A program made the position numbers and the translations under genes. The notes under the pieces were generated by a model. That model was not told the origin of the DNA, did no database searches, and saw only the letters and a list, made by a program, of their open reading frames with translations. Below are positions 29,752 to 38,934 of a stretch of 64,000 nt of DNA, in pieces (position 1 is the stretch's first letter; each line of letters begins with the position of its first letter). This DNA comes from Rouxiella badensis. Lineage in GTDB: Bacteria > Pseudomonadota > Gammaproteobacteria > Enterobacterales > Enterobacteriaceae. The stretch is taken from positions 43,037 to 107,036 of the forward strand of contig NZ_MRWE01000018.1 of assembly GCF_002093665.1 (NCBI RefSeq). Reading direction: 5' to 3'.

Positions 29752-30222
29752 ATGATTAAGCGTATTCTCATCGTCGCTCTGATGGGTTCCACTCTCGCCG
29801 GTTGCGTAAGCGACTCACTGTCAGGCAATGTCTACTCATCCTCACAGGCGAAGCAGGTTCAAAACATTTCTTACGGTACCTTGGTGTCTGTTCGCCCAGT
29901 GCAGATTCAGGGTGATGACCAAAACAACGTGATAGGCGCTATCGGTGGAGCCGTATTGGGTGGTTTCCTGGGTAACACCATTGGTCGCGGTGCAGGGCGC
30001 AGCCTGGCGACAGCCGGTGGTGCAGTGGCCGGTGCGGTTGCGGGTAACGCAGTCACTAATGGCCTGAACCGTGCAAACGGTGTTGAACTGCAGATCCGTA
30101 AAGATGATGGCAACACCATCCAGGTCGTGCAGAAAGTTGACAGCAGCACCAAATACTATGTTGGCCAGCGCGTCAGCATGGCGACCAGCGGCAGCACCAT
30201 CACCGTTTCTCCGGGCGTTTAA
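29752..30222 (+). CDS. slyB: Outer-membrane lipoprotein SlyB
   Basis: 156 residues from MIKRILIVALMGSTLAGC; lipobox LAGC, acylated Cys18; AGGAGC ribosome site. The frame opens 34 codons further upstream, but that part is non-coding leader. The middle is a glycine-zipper segment (about residues 62-105, GAIGGAVLGGFLGNTIGRG) and the end is a small beta domain. SlyB rings stabilise outer-membrane proteins under LPS stress in E. coli. It is convergent with slyA, as in E. coli. Confidence 0.95.
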   Translation: MIKRILIVALMGSTLAGCVSDSLSGNVYSSSQAKQVQNISYGTLVSVRPVQIQGDDQNNVIGAIGGAVLGGFLGNTIGRGAGRSLATAGGAVAGAVAGNAVTNGLNRANGVELQIRKDDGNTIQVVQKVDSSTKYYVGQRVSMATSGSTITVSPGV

Positions 30223-30253
30223 TCTCCCCTCGCTCGTGACCTTGTTACGGGCA

Positions 30254-30298
30254 TAAAAAAAATCGGAATCCCTGCCTGCAGGGGTTCCGATTTTTTTC
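30254..30298 (+). terminator. Terminator after slyB
   Basis: AATCGGAA...CCCTG / CAGGG...TTCCGATT hairpin followed by seven T. A-rich sequence on its left makes it plausible in both directions. Confidence 0.9.
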
Positions 30299-30384
30299 CT
30301 GGCTACGGTCTTGCTTAAAAACAAATCGAAGATTAAATCACGGTAAACGCATGGCCATCGATGTGGTTCTAATGCTTGCTGTCG

Positions 30385-30819
30385 TTATGGTTTGTTTTGT
30401 AGGGAAGCAATGTTTTTTTCTAATCTTGCCAACATTTCTAACAGCAAATTAATATCGGTAGAAGACATCCCTGAGAGGATCTCTTTGCGGGTATCATCAA
30501 TCACCGTTTCCATCTGATTAATGATTGGTGCCGCTTCTTCCGTGAGTTTAATGCGCTTCGCACGGCGATCGCTGGCGCAGGTTTGACGCGTTATCAGCCT
30601 TTTCTCTTCCAACTGATCCAAGGTTCGCACCAGCGACGGCTGTTCAATACCGATAGCTTTTGCCAATTGAATCTGAGACTGCTCAGGCGGTAAGATATTG
30701 ATGTTATGCAAGGTAACCCAATGCGTTTGCGTCAGCTCCAATGGCTTCAGCCGATCGTCGATTAACGCACGCCAGACACGAACTAATCGTGCGAGATCTG
30801 ACCCAAGGTTTGATTCCAA
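30385..30819 (-). CDS. slyA: MarR-family transcriptional regulator SlyA
   Basis: 144-residue winged-helix dimer. The N-terminal dimerisation helix begins [21 protein letters not shown]; the recognition region is [26 protein letters not shown] and the wing [13 protein letters not shown]. It counters H-NS silencing and controls virulence and envelope genes. A perfect TTAGC-type palindrome sits 17 bp before the start, suggesting autoregulation and control of divergent ydhIJK. Confidence 0.95.
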   Translation of the reverse strand: MESNLGSDLARLVRVWRALIDDRLKPLELTQTHWVTLHNINILPPEQSQIQLAKAIGIEQPSLVRTLDQLEEKRLITRQTCASDRRAKRIKLTEEAAPIINQMETVIDDTRKEILSGMSSTDINLLLEMLARLEKNIASLQNKP

Positions 30820-30835
30820 TGCACCCTCCTTATAA

Positions 30836-30847
30836 TTAGCATGCTAA
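30836..30847. promoter_or_regulatory. SlyA operator
   Basis: TTAGCATGCTAA is a perfect 12-bp palindrome with one mismatch from the SlyA consensus TTAGCAAGCTAA, in the slyA-ydhI intergenic region. Confidence 0.8.
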
Positions 30848-31011
30848 GATAACTCCCCAGAGTTTAGCTTAGTTCTCGTGAATTTAATCGTAAAATTACA
30901 AATCTAAAACGGTAACACCTTATACAATTAATCTGAGACTCGTGCCCCGAATGCAAAACGCACCCAGAAGCCAGGTTATTTATAACACAACCCGATGCAG
31001 AGATTAATATT

Positions 31012-31248
31012 GTGATTGCGCAAATGTTCCATTCTGGCCCTTTTCTCCCAGATCTTGTGCTGGGTGCCTCTCTATATTTTCCTCCTATTTTTAAAGCTTT
31101 TTTACTTGGATTGTTAATTTGGTTGATTATTCACCGATTGTTGCGCAACTGGATCTATTCCGGTGAAATCTGGCATCCCACTTTGATGGATTTATCTATA
31201 TTTGTCATATCGATATGCGCGGCGCTATTACTGATCGTTAATGAGTAA
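31012..31248 (+). CDS. ydhI: DUF1656 inner-membrane protein YdhI
   Basis: Small membrane protein of up to 78 residues with two hydrophobic helices and the DUF1656 signature [17 protein letters not shown], matching E. coli YdhI. Such proteins accompany HlyD/FUSC-type aromatic-acid exporters (AaeX-like). The start is uncertain: GTG at 31012, or ATG at 31024. It is followed 5 bp later by ydhJ, and the operon is divergent from slyA. Confidence 0.85.
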   Translation: MIAQMFHSGPFLPDLVLGASLYFPPIFKAFLLGLLIWLIIHRLLRNWIYSGEIWHPTLMDLSIFVISICAALLLIVNE

Positions 31249-31253
31249 AAAAG

Positions 31254-32111
31254 ATGAAATTTAAGACACTAAAATATTTTTCAACGCTTGCAGTGCTCGC
31301 CGTCGCATTATGCGCGGGTTGGTGGATGTGGAACTATTACATGCAGTCGCCGTGGACTCGCGATGGAAAAGTTCGCGCCGAGCTCGTCGATATCACGCCA
31401 GAAGTGTCAGGCAGGGTTACCGATATTACCGTGCATGACAATCAATATGTCCATGCAGGAGAACTTCTGTTTAACCTTGACCCGGTGCCTTTCCAGATTG
31501 CGGTGGATAATGCCCAGGCCTCGGTTGACAAGGCACAGGCAGACCTCGATAAAGCCAATCACGAAGCCGAACGCCGGCAGAAACTGGGCCGCGATGTCAT
31601 CTCGAGCGAGTCGTTAGACCAGGCAAATCTCGAAGCCAAATCAATGAAAGCGACACTTGAAGCGACGAAAGCCATGCTGGAGCAGGCACGCTGGAATCTG
31701 AGCAAAACAAAAATTTTTGCTCCGACCGACGGCTACATCACTAACCTGGTGGCGCGTAAAGGCAACTATGCCACTACCGGTACGCCTCTGGTGGCGCTGG
31801 TCGATGCGCACTCCTTCTACGTTTTAGGCTATTTCGAAGAAACAAAGCTCAAGCACATCAAGGTCGGCAGTCCGGCCGATATTGTGCTGTATAACGGTAA
31901 TATCCCGCTCAAGGGTGAGGTCGAGGGTATCGGGCGCGCCATTTACGACCAGAGCGTCGAAAGCGACACCGGCCTGTTGCTCGACGTTAAGCCGAACGTA
32001 CCGTGGGTGCGTCTGGCTCAACGCGTTCCAGTGAGGATCAAAATCGATAATATCCCGAGTAATCTGGTGCTGGTTGCCGGGACTACCTGCACGATATCGA
32101 TTCATTATTAA
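31254..32111 (+). CDS. ydhJ: HlyD-family membrane fusion protein YdhJ
   Basis: Periplasmic adaptor of a tripartite-type exporter, 285 residues. A single N-terminal membrane anchor (about residues 7-29) is followed by a lipoyl half (VRAELVDITPEVSGRVTDI), a helical hairpin (residues about 75-140), the second lipoyl half (KTKIFAPTDGYITNL) and a beta-barrel domain. It is similar to AaeA. It pairs with the FUSC transporter encoded 9 bp downstream. Confidence 0.9.
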   Translation: MKFKTLKYFSTLAVLAVALCAGWWMWNYYMQSPWTRDGKVRAELVDITPEVSGRVTDITVHDNQYVHAGELLFNLDPVPFQIAVDNAQASVDKAQADLDKANHEAERRQKLGRDVISSESLDQANLEAKSMKATLEATKAMLEQARWNLSKTKIFAPTDGYITNLVARKGNYATTGTPLVALVDAHSFYVLGYFEETKLKHIKVGSPADIVLYNGNIPLKGEVEGIGRAIYDQSVESDTGLLLDVKPNVPWVRLAQRVPVRIKIDNIPSNLVLVAGTTCTISIHY

Positions 32112-32120
32112 GGGAAAAGC

Positions 32121-34172
32121 TTGAATTTCTCGTGGCTGGAATGGAAAAACACGCTCTGGGGTCGATCCACGCGAGGACAGTGGCGCTATGCGTTGCGAAA
32201 CTCTATCGCCATGTGTCTGGCGCTGTGGATTGCCTTTGTGCTACAGCTCGATGAGCCTTACTGGGCCTTTACCTCGGCGGCGGTGGTCAGCTTCCCGACC
32301 GTCGGCGGTGTCATAAGCAAAAGTATCGGCCGCGTCTTCGGTAGTCTGCTCGGCGCATCGGCGGCGGTGCTCATTGCCGGACACTGCCTGAACGACCCCT
32401 GGCTGTTCACGCTGTTTATCGCCGCCTGGCTGGGCGTCTGCACCTATGCCTCCAATCTGTATCAGAACAATGTCTCCTATGCCTTTGCGTTGGCCGGTTA
32501 TACCGCCGCGATTATCGCCTTTTCAACCGTCAACGTGACCGATACCGGCACTATCTTTGACATCGCGCAGGCCAGGGTTTGTGAAGTCATTACCGGGATC
32601 CTTTGCGGGGGCTTCATGATGATGGTGATGCCCAGCACCTCCGACGGCGATGCGCTGCTGACTTCGTTGCGCAAGATGCACGTTCAGCTGCTGGAACACG
32701 CGCAGTTGCTGTGGCGCAGCGAAGTCACCAACCAGATTCGCGTCTCCCACGAGGGGGTAATCAATCAGATACTGACCCTCAACCTGCTGCGTATCCAGGC
32801 CTTCTGGAGCCATTACCGCCTGCGTCAGCAGAACAATCTGCTCAACTACCTGCTGCATCAGCAGCTGCGGCTAACCAGCTACATCTCCAGCCTGCGCAGG
32901 ATGATGCTCAACTGGCCGAATCCTCCCGAGAACCTCAACGAGGTGCTTGCCGCCCTGCTGGACGAGCTGAGGAAACCCAATGCCAGCAAATATCAGCTGG
33001 CCAAGACGCTCAAAAACATCCGGCCTGTCGATCCCGCCGACTATCGTCATCACGCTTTCTGGCAACGACTGCGCGATTTTTGCTGGCTCTATTTGCGCAA
33101 CGAACGTCTGCTTCAACAGGTTGAAAACGCCAATGTGGTCTCGGTGGATCAGATTCAGGCCCCCAAGGTGAGTAAACTGACTCGCCACGCCGACGTCTAT
33201 GAGGCGGCTTACAGCGGATTTCGCACTTTTTTGTGCATCGTGGTGGCCTGCGCGTATTGGATTAACACCCAATGGGACTCCGGGGCGTCGGGCGTCACGT
33301 TGGCCGCTATTGGCTGTGTGCTCTACTCCTCGACGGCTTCCCCCATCAACAGCATCAATCTGCTGACTAAGTCGTTGATGCTGCTGTTTATCGGCTGCTT
33401 CATTATCAAGTTCGGCGTGATGGTGCAAATCACCGATTTCTGGCTTTTTTGCGCGTTCATCCTGCCGGTATTGGCGACGATGCAGCTGTGCAAATTGCAG
33501 TACAAAGCGTATGCCGGTCTGTGGGGACAACTGATTGTCTTCAGTGGATCGCTGCTCGCCGTGGCGAACCCACCGAGCTTTGACTATCAGTCGTTCATTA
33601 ATGATGGCTTAGCCGAGATTGCCGGCGTGATGCTGGCCGGACTTTTCTTCCAGGTGTTGCGCCCAAGCTCGGACAGCCGCAAGAGTCGCCGCCAGATTCG
33701 CGCCCTGCGCCGCGATTTTATCGACCAGCTTAGCCGCAGACCGCAGATGTCACACTTGCAGTTCGAGTCGCTGATTTACTATCGCGTTAACCAGCTTAAT
33801 CAGAGCAAGGATCAGGTCTCGCGCACCTGGTTGCTGCGCTGGGGCGTGGTGCTGCTCAACTGTAGCCACATTGTTTGGCAACTGCGAGAGTGGGAAACGC
33901 GGTCAAATCCGCTGTCAAAGGTGCGTGACGTGTGCATTCACTGTCTGAAGGGGATTATGACCGAGCGGGGCGTGAGTCATCCGAAGCTTGATGCCAGCCT
34001 AAACGAGTTGCAGCGCATCAGCGAAGCGTTGTCGAAGCACCCCGATGCCTCGGCGCGCGAACTGGCGGGTGTCATCTGGCGACTTTACTGTTCGCTGTCG
34101 CAGCTGCAGTCGGCTATCAATATAGAAGACGTGGCGGCAGGCGCGTCTGAGCCTGCCGGTAAACCGGCCTGA
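32121..34172 (+). CDS. ydhK: FUSC-family efflux protein YdhK
   Basis: 683-residue inner-membrane transporter of the aromatic acid exporter (ArAE/FUSC, AaeB-like) family. Two membrane blocks of several helices each (about 20-165 and 365-500) are separated and followed by cytoplasmic domains; the conserved [25 protein letters not shown] starts the first block. The start is TTG with AAGGGA upstream. Substrate unknown; SlyA control is likely from the shared promoter region with slyA. Confidence 0.9.
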   Translation: MNFSWLEWKNTLWGRSTRGQWRYALRNSIAMCLALWIAFVLQLDEPYWAFTSAAVVSFPTVGGVISKSIGRVFGSLLGASAAVLIAGHCLNDPWLFTLFIAAWLGVCTYASNLYQNNVSYAFALAGYTAAIIAFSTVNVTDTGTIFDIAQARVCEVITGILCGGFMMMVMPSTSDGDALLTSLRKMHVQLLEHAQLLWRSEVTNQIRVSHEGVINQILTLNLLRIQAFWSHYRLRQQNNLLNYLLHQQLRLTSYISSLRRMMLNWPNPPENLNEVLAALLDELRKPNASKYQLAKTLKNIRPVDPADYRHHAFWQRLRDFCWLYLRNERLLQQVENANVVSVDQIQAPKVSKLTRHADVYEAAYSGFRTFLCIVVACAYWINTQWDSGASGVTLAAIGCVLYSSTASPINSINLLTKSLMLLFIGCFIIKFGVMVQITDFWLFCAFILPVLATMQLCKLQYKAYAGLWGQLIVFSGSLLAVANPPSFDYQSFINDGLAEIAGVMLAGLFFQVLRPSSDSRKSRRQIRALRRDFIDQLSRRPQMSHLQFESLIYYRVNQLNQSKDQVSRTWLLRWGVVLLNCSHIVWQLREWETRSNPLSKVRDVCIHCLKGIMTERGVSHPKLDASLNELQRISEALSKHPDASARELAGVIWRLYCSLSQLQSAINIEDVAAGASEPAGKPA

Positions 34173-34188
34173 GGCCGGTTATTTTGCC

Positions 34189-35085
34189 TCAGGGAACATC
34201 GTATCCCAGTGCAGCCTTGCGTATGCGGAACCACTGCTGGCGGTTAATGTCCAGCGACAATGCCTTCCACGCCGAGGCGATACGCTCAATCTTGCCGCTG
34301 CCAAGGATCGGTAACGGACGTGACGGCAGACGCATGATCCAGGCATAGACCACTTGATCAATGGTCTCTGCGCCCGTCTCTTCTGCTACTTTCTGCAGTT
34401 CATCCCGCAGCGGTTGATATTGTGGATCATTGAAAAGACCCCCGCCTCCCAGACAAGACCAGGCCATCGGCTTGATCCGCAATTGCTGGCATTGATCCAG
34501 CGTGCCGTCGAGGATGGCCGGCTGATGAATCGGCGAAATCTCGACCTGATTGGTCACCAGCGAAAACGGCAGGCGCGATTGCAGCAGGGTAAACTGCGCC
34601 GGGGTAAAGTTGGAGACACCAAAATACTTCACCTTGCCGCTCTGATGCAGGGCAGTGAACGCCTCGGCGGTTTCGTCTGCGTTCATCAACGGGTCCGGAC
34701 GATGAATCAGCAGCAGATCGAGGCTGTCAGTATGTAAATTTTTCAGCGAACGTTCGGCCTGCGCAATAACGTAGGCTTTATCGGTAATGTAATGGCCGAT
34801 CGGATTACCTGGAGCGGCGGTGGTTGAGATCCCGCATTTGCTCACCAGCTGCAGCTTGTCACGCAGCGAGGGGTTGAGCTTCAGCGCCTCACCAAAGGCG
34901 GCCTCGCATTGGTAATTGCCGTAGATATCCGCGTGATCGACGGTGGTTATGCCAAGTTCAACGTGTTGATCGATAAACGCCAGCAGCTGTTGCGGCGTCA
35001 TGCCCCACTCCATCAAACGCCAATAGCCGCAAATCATTGAGGAAAATTCCGGCCCCTGCGGCGCAATACGCGTGCGTTGTTCCAT
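34189..35085 (-). CDS. ydhF: Aldo/keto reductase YdhF
   Basis: 298-residue NADPH-dependent oxidoreductase of the AKR superfamily (TIM barrel). The catalytic tetrad positions are visible: D in TVDHADIYGNY with the Tyr four residues on, K in QLVSKCGI, and H in LLIHRPDPL. The NADP-binding SGK segment is in PILGSGKIERI. It is convergent with ydhK. Physiological substrate unknown. Confidence 0.92.
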   Translation of the reverse strand: MEQRTRIAPQGPEFSSMICGYWRLMEWGMTPQQLLAFIDQHVELGITTVDHADIYGNYQCEAAFGEALKLNPSLRDKLQLVSKCGISTTAAPGNPIGHYITDKAYVIAQAERSLKNLHTDSLDLLLIHRPDPLMNADETAEAFTALHQSGKVKYFGVSNFTPAQFTLLQSRLPFSLVTNQVEISPIHQPAILDGTLDQCQQLRIKPMAWSCLGGGGLFNDPQYQPLRDELQKVAEETGAETIDQVVYAWIMRLPSRPLPILGSGKIERIASAWKALSLDINRQQWFRIRKAALGYDVP

Positions 35086-35160
35086 TGTGTATTCCTTTTC
35101 TCATTATGGTCGGCCAAGCATAGCCTGTTTTATGAATTTTTCATTGATTTGAAAGGGGAA

Positions 35161-35400
35161 TTAAAACAGTGAGGGCTGTTCGGGAGCCGGATCGTCAGCG
35201 GCCCTGGCAGCGCGTTTTAGCCGCAGGAAGCGCTGGTGGCACAGGCGCAATACGTGGCGCTTTTCGGTATCGTTCATGCTCATCCAGCCAAAACGCTCCT
35301 CACGACTGCGAAAACAGCCGCGACAATAGCCGTTGGGCCCGGACTCGCACACGCCGCGGCAGGGACTGGGAATGTCGAAAAACTCGAGCTGCTGAGCCAA
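35161..35400 (-). CDS. ydhL: DUF1289 protein YdhL
   Basis: 79-residue Cys-rich protein starting from TTG with GGAG upstream (MAQQLEFFDIPSPCRGVC). Four Cys in C-x3-C-x7-C-x2-C spacing (PCRGVCESGPNGYCRGCFRSR) suggest a bound metal or Fe-S centre, as is general in DUF1289. The end EQPSLF matches E. coli YdhL. No known function. In E. coli nemR follows; here it is absent. Confidence 0.85.
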   Translation of the reverse strand: MAQQLEFFDIPSPCRGVCESGPNGYCRGCFRSREERFGWMSMNDTEKRHVLRLCHQRFLRLKRAARAADDPAPEQPSLF

Positions 35401-35528
35401 AATTACTCCGCGCTAACCGGTGGATGGAGAGAAAACAGGTAAAGATGCTGATATTTTATACCAAAAATCTGCAAAGGTGACATCTCGACGTAGCAAAATG
35501 AGCTGTGGAGCAAAGCCTCAGGTTGACC

Positions 35529-35544
35529 TAGACTGACTGGTCTA
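35529..35544. promoter_or_regulatory. NemR-like operator
   Basis: TAGACT-GACT-GGTCTA matches the reported E. coli NemR box TAGACC-N4-GGTCTA with one mismatch. It is 61 bp before nemA. No nemR gene is in the window. Confidence 0.7.
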
Positions 35545-35604
35545 TTAACGTGAGCCAAGAATGATTCATCATCCCATCTCATTATTGTTTCAGGAGATAG
35601 TTAC

Positions 35605-36696
35605 ATGACCAAGCTCTTCACGCCCCTGGTAGTCGGGCATAAAACCCTGCCAAATCGCGTATTTATGGCACCGTTAACCCGTCTGCGCAGCATCGAGCCG
35701 GGGGATATCCCTACCCCGCTGATGGGCGAATACTACGCCCAGCGCCATAGCTCCGGCCTGATTATCACCGAAGCGACGCAGGTCTCCTTCCAGGCGAAAG
35801 GCTATGCCGGTGCACCGGGTCTGCACACGCCGGAACAAACCGCCGCCTGGAAAAAAATTGTTGCCGGTGTGCACGCGAAAGACGGGCACATTGCCGTCCA
35901 GCTGTGGCACGTAGGCCGTATTTCGCACACCAGCCTACAGCCAAATCAGCAGCCGCCGGTTGCGCCTTCCGCCATTGCGGCCGGGACCCGTACTAGCCTG
36001 CGCGACGAAAACGGCAATGCCGTCCGCGAAGAGTGCTCGACGCCGCGTGCGCTGGAAACCGCTGAAATTCCGGGGATCGTTAACGACTTCCGCCAGGCAG
36101 CAGCCAATTCGCGTGAGGCCGGTTTCGACTACATCGAGCTGCACGCGGCGCACGGCTATTTGCTGCACCAGTTCATCTCTCCGGCTTCTAACAAACGCGA
36201 AGACCAGTACGGCGGCAGCATTGAAAATCGCGCTCGCCTAACGCTGGAAGTGGTCGATGCCGCCGTTGCTGAAATCGGCGCCGACCGTGTAGGCATTCGC
36301 ATCTCGCCGCTGGGCCCATTCAACGGTCTGGACAACGGCGAAGATCAGGAGTCAGCAGCGCTCTACCTGCTCGATGAGCTGAACAAGCGTGGTCTTGCGT
36401 ATCTGCATATCTCGGAACCCGACTGGGCCGGCGGCAAGCCTTATACCGAGTCGTTCCGCAAAGCGATTCGCGAGCACTATAAAGGTGTCATCGTGGGTGC
36501 CGGTGCATATACCGCCGAGAAAGCCGAAGAGCTTATTGCGAAGGGCTACATCGACGCCGTAGCGTTTGGCCGCAGCTATATCGCCAACCCGGATCTGGTT
36601 GAGCGTCTGAAAAACCATGCTCCGCTCAACGAGCCGAAGCCAGAAACCTTCTACGGCGGCGGCGCACAAGGCTACACCGACTATCCTACGCTGTAA
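35605..36696 (+). CDS. nemA: N-ethylmaleimide reductase (Old Yellow Enzyme)
   Basis: FMN-dependent ene-reductase of 363 residues that reduces electrophiles such as N-ethylmaleimide, nitro compounds and quinones. OYE features: the N-terminal PLTRLRS, active-site HxGR (LWHVGRISH), substrate-binding HxxH ([13 protein letters not shown]), and [15 protein letters not shown] at the C-terminus. gloA follows, so electrophile and methylglyoxal defence are linked as in E. coli. Confidence 0.95.
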   Translation: MTKLFTPLVVGHKTLPNRVFMAPLTRLRSIEPGDIPTPLMGEYYAQRHSSGLIITEATQVSFQAKGYAGAPGLHTPEQTAAWKKIVAGVHAKDGHIAVQLWHVGRISHTSLQPNQQPPVAPSAIAAGTRTSLRDENGNAVREECSTPRALETAEIPGIVNDFRQAAANSREAGFDYIELHAAHGYLLHQFISPASNKREDQYGGSIENRARLTLEVVDAAVAEIGADRVGIRISPLGPFNGLDNGEDQESAALYLLDELNKRGLAYLHISEPDWAGGKPYTESFRKAIREHYKGVIVGAGAYTAEKAEELIAKGYIDAVAFGRSYIANPDLVERLKNHAPLNEPKPETFYGGGAQGYTDYPTL

Positions 36697-36827
36697 GTTG
36701 CCTCAAAACAGTCTCTAAGCCCGCCAGTGCTTAGAGACTGCTCAGTCGGGATGTCTCTTAAAGACAAAGCGATAGCATTGAGTTAGTCTAGTATTCAATA
36801 TGTTTTAACTGGCAATCAGAGGAAATT

Positions 36828-37235
36828 ATGCGTTTACTTCACACCATGATCCGCGTTGGCGACATGCAGCGCTCAATCAAGTTTTATACTGAAGTACTGG
36901 GCATGAAAGTGCTGCGTACCAGTCAGAATAAAGAATACAAATACGATTTGGCGTTTGTCGGTTATGAAGACGAAAGCGAAGGGGCGGTCATCGAACTGAC
37001 CTATAACTATGGCGTAGAGAGCTACGACCACGGCACCGCATTCGGCCATCTGGCGCTGGGCGTTGACGACGTTGCGCAAACCTGTGAAGACATTCGCAAA
37101 GCAGGCGGCAAAGTGGTGCGTGAAGCAGGCCCGGTTAAAGGTGGTACCACGGTCATCGCCTTCGTTGAAGATCCAGACGGCTACAAAATCGAGCTCATTG
37201 AATCTAAACATGCAGGTCAGGGACTGGGTAACTAA
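36828..37235 (+). CDS. gloA: Lactoylglutathione lyase (glyoxalase I)
   Basis: Ni/Zn enzyme that converts the methylglyoxal-glutathione adduct to S-lactoylglutathione, 135 residues, equal to E. coli GloA. Two beta-alpha-beta-beta-beta modules carry the metal ligands H5 (MRLLHTMIR), a Glu in AVIELTYN, a His in GHLALGV and a Glu in YKIELIE. It lies 131 bp after nemA. Confidence 0.96.
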   Translation: MRLLHTMIRVGDMQRSIKFYTEVLGMKVLRTSQNKEYKYDLAFVGYEDESEGAVIELTYNYGVESYDHGTAFGHLALGVDDVAQTCEDIRKAGGKVVREAGPVKGGTTVIAFVEDPDGYKIELIESKHAGQGLGN

Positions 37236-37255
37236 TCCCGTCTCACCGGTAACTT

Positions 37256-37282
37256 AAAGGGCGCAATCGAGGCGCCCTTTCT
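37256..37282 (+). terminator. Terminator after gloA
   Basis: AAAGGGCGC / GCGCCCTTT with a 7-nt loop, followed by a T-rich tail. Confidence 0.85.
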
Positions 37283-37362
37283 TGCTTTTTATTCTCTCCT
37301 CCTGCATCTGGCCTGAAAATTTGCCATAATGCGCGCTGAATTCGTTTAAAGATAAGATACCA

Positions 37363-38025
37363 ATGGCTGACAAAAGTGACATTAACGCCCTGAAAGGTCG
37401 TTTCCGCGGGTTTTATCCTGTGGTAATTGATGTAGAAACCGCCGGGTTTAATGCCCAGACCGACGCCCTGCTTGAAATCGCCGCCGTGACGCTGAAAATG
37501 GACGAAGACGGCTGGCTGCAAAACGATGAAACGCTGCATTTTCACGTTGAGCCTTTCGAAGGATCGATTTTGCATCCTGAGGCACTGGCATTTAACGGTA
37601 TCGACCCGACTAACCCTCTGCGTGGCGCAGTTAGCGAATACGACGCGCTACACGCCATTTTCAAGGCAATCCGTAAGGGGATGAAGGAGCAGGACTGCAA
37701 TCGCGCGATTATCGTTGCGCACAATGCCAATTTCGACCACAGCTTCTTGATGGCCGCCGCCGAGCGCGCGGGCCTGAAACGTAATCCGTTCCACCCTTTT
37801 GCCACCTTCGACACGGCAGCGTTGAGCGGCCTGGTGCTTGGACAAACTGTGCTGGCCAAAGCCTGCATCAGCGCGGGTATCGTTTTCGACAGTTCTCAGG
37901 CGCACTCGGCGCTTTATGACACCGAGCAAACCGCTGCGTTGTTTTGCGAGCTGGTAAACCGCTGGAAACGCCTCGGTGGCTGGCCGTTGCCTATTGCTGA
38001 AGAAGAGAGCGTTGAAGAGAAATAA
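37363..38025 (+). CDS. rnt: Ribonuclease T
   Basis: DEDDh 3'-5' exoribonuclease that trims tRNA and 23S/5S rRNA 3' ends. 220 residues; Exo I motif VIDVETAGF with D23 and E25, Exo II in [11 protein letters not shown], and Exo III with His and Asp in [12 protein letters not shown]. In E. coli lhr follows rnt; here it is absent and grxD comes next on the other strand. Confidence 0.96.
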   Translation: MADKSDINALKGRFRGFYPVVIDVETAGFNAQTDALLEIAAVTLKMDEDGWLQNDETLHFHVEPFEGSILHPEALAFNGIDPTNPLRGAVSEYDALHAIFKAIRKGMKEQDCNRAIIVAHNANFDHSFLMAAAERAGLKRNPFHPFATFDTAALSGLVLGQTVLAKACISAGIVFDSSQAHSALYDTEQTAALFCELVNRWKRLGGWPLPIAEEESVEEK

Positions 38026-38056
38026 ATTCTTCTCGTTAAGATAAATAGTAAGACAT

Positions 38057-38089
38057 AAAAAAAGAGCGGCTACGATAGCCGCTCTTTTT
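38057..38089. terminator. Bidirectional terminator rnt/grxD
   Basis: 12-bp stem AAGAGCGGCTA / TAGCCGCTCTT with a 3-nt loop, A-run before and T-run after, between convergent genes. Confidence 0.92.
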
Positions 38090-38109
38090 ATTTCAAGAGT
38101 CGAAGCCGA

Positions 38110-38457
38110 TTATTCTGGCTGCTCTTCCTGAGATTTATATTTCTCAGCCGTTTCTTTGATCAGCTGCTGCAGTTCGCCACGCTGATACATTTCGATAACG
38201 ATATCGCAGCCGCCGACCAGCTCACCGTCAACCCACAGCTGTGGGAAGGTCGGCCAGTTGGCGAATTTTGGCATTTCTGCACGGATATCCGGGTTTTGCA
38301 GGATATCGACGTAAGCGAAACGCTCGCCGCAGGCAGACAGCGCCTGAACGGCCTGAGCAGAGAAACCGCAGCTTGGCAGCTTTGGAGAGCCTTTCATATA
38401 AAGAAGAATCGGGTTCTCGGAAATCTGCTGTTGAATTTTTTCAATAGTAGTGGTCAT
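38110..38457 (-). CDS. grxD: Monothiol glutaredoxin Grx4
   Basis: 115-residue CGFS-type glutaredoxin (active Cys30 in LPSCGFSAQ), which binds a [2Fe-2S] cluster with glutathione and works with BolA in Fe-S and iron homeostasis. The thioredoxin-fold cis-Pro is in TFPQLWVDGELVGG and a Glu/Gln-rich tail ends the protein. In E. coli grxD is raised under iron limitation; RyhB and suf genes elsewhere in the window share this theme. Confidence 0.96.
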   Translation of the reverse strand: MTTTIEKIQQQISENPILLYMKGSPKLPSCGFSAQAVQALSACGERFAYVDILQNPDIRAEMPKFANWPTFPQLWVDGELVGGCDIVIEMYQRGELQQLIKETAEKYKSQEEQPE

Positions 38458-38934
38458 TTTCTTGCTTCCTCAAGCCATTAATTGGCTGTCACGGTCATTA
38501 CTTAAATCGGAAAAAACCTGATCAACTGTCTGCCATTGTAACGAGAGCAGCCCTCGGATAAAAACGCCATTTTTTGTGAGGTCTTTAGCGCACAAAAAGG
38601 CCTTTAATTGATGCATCCCTGTAATGTCGGTGATAGTATCCCTGATTGTCAAAACAGTGCAAAAATAAAGATTCATATAGAATAACATTTTTATTCTGTG
38701 ACTTTAACCCAAACGATCCCAAAGGGATCTTTTAGGTAACGTGAGTTTAACCCTCTGAATCCTGGTTATTTTTTCGGCGCTGTAGCTCATATTTTGCCCA
38801 GAAAAAAAGTTATTAACTTTTACTCACAATATGAATTAGAATCGAAGCAATTCGTGCTGTTTTGTCTCCCGCTTTTCGGGAATACTGGGACATCTTTTGA
38901 TGTTTAACTTCGGCCTAATATTGGTAGCGACGCC
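38458..38934. other. Intergenic region grxD-mepH
   Basis: 477 bp without a supported gene. It must contain the divergent promoters of grxD and mepH. The one clear structure is a 17-bp palindrome AAAAGTTA-T-TAACTTTT at 38805-38821, a possible operator. A 72-codon minus-strand frame here lacks coding character. Confidence 0.5.

Noticed and set aside
30754..30835. Possible small RNA in the slyA 5' region
   Set aside because: No terminator or promoter pair could be seen; the bases are slyA coding and its ribosome site.
38470..38688. 72-codon minus-strand frame upstream of grxD
   Set aside because: No ribosome site, A/T-rich promoter-type DNA, no resemblance to a protein family.
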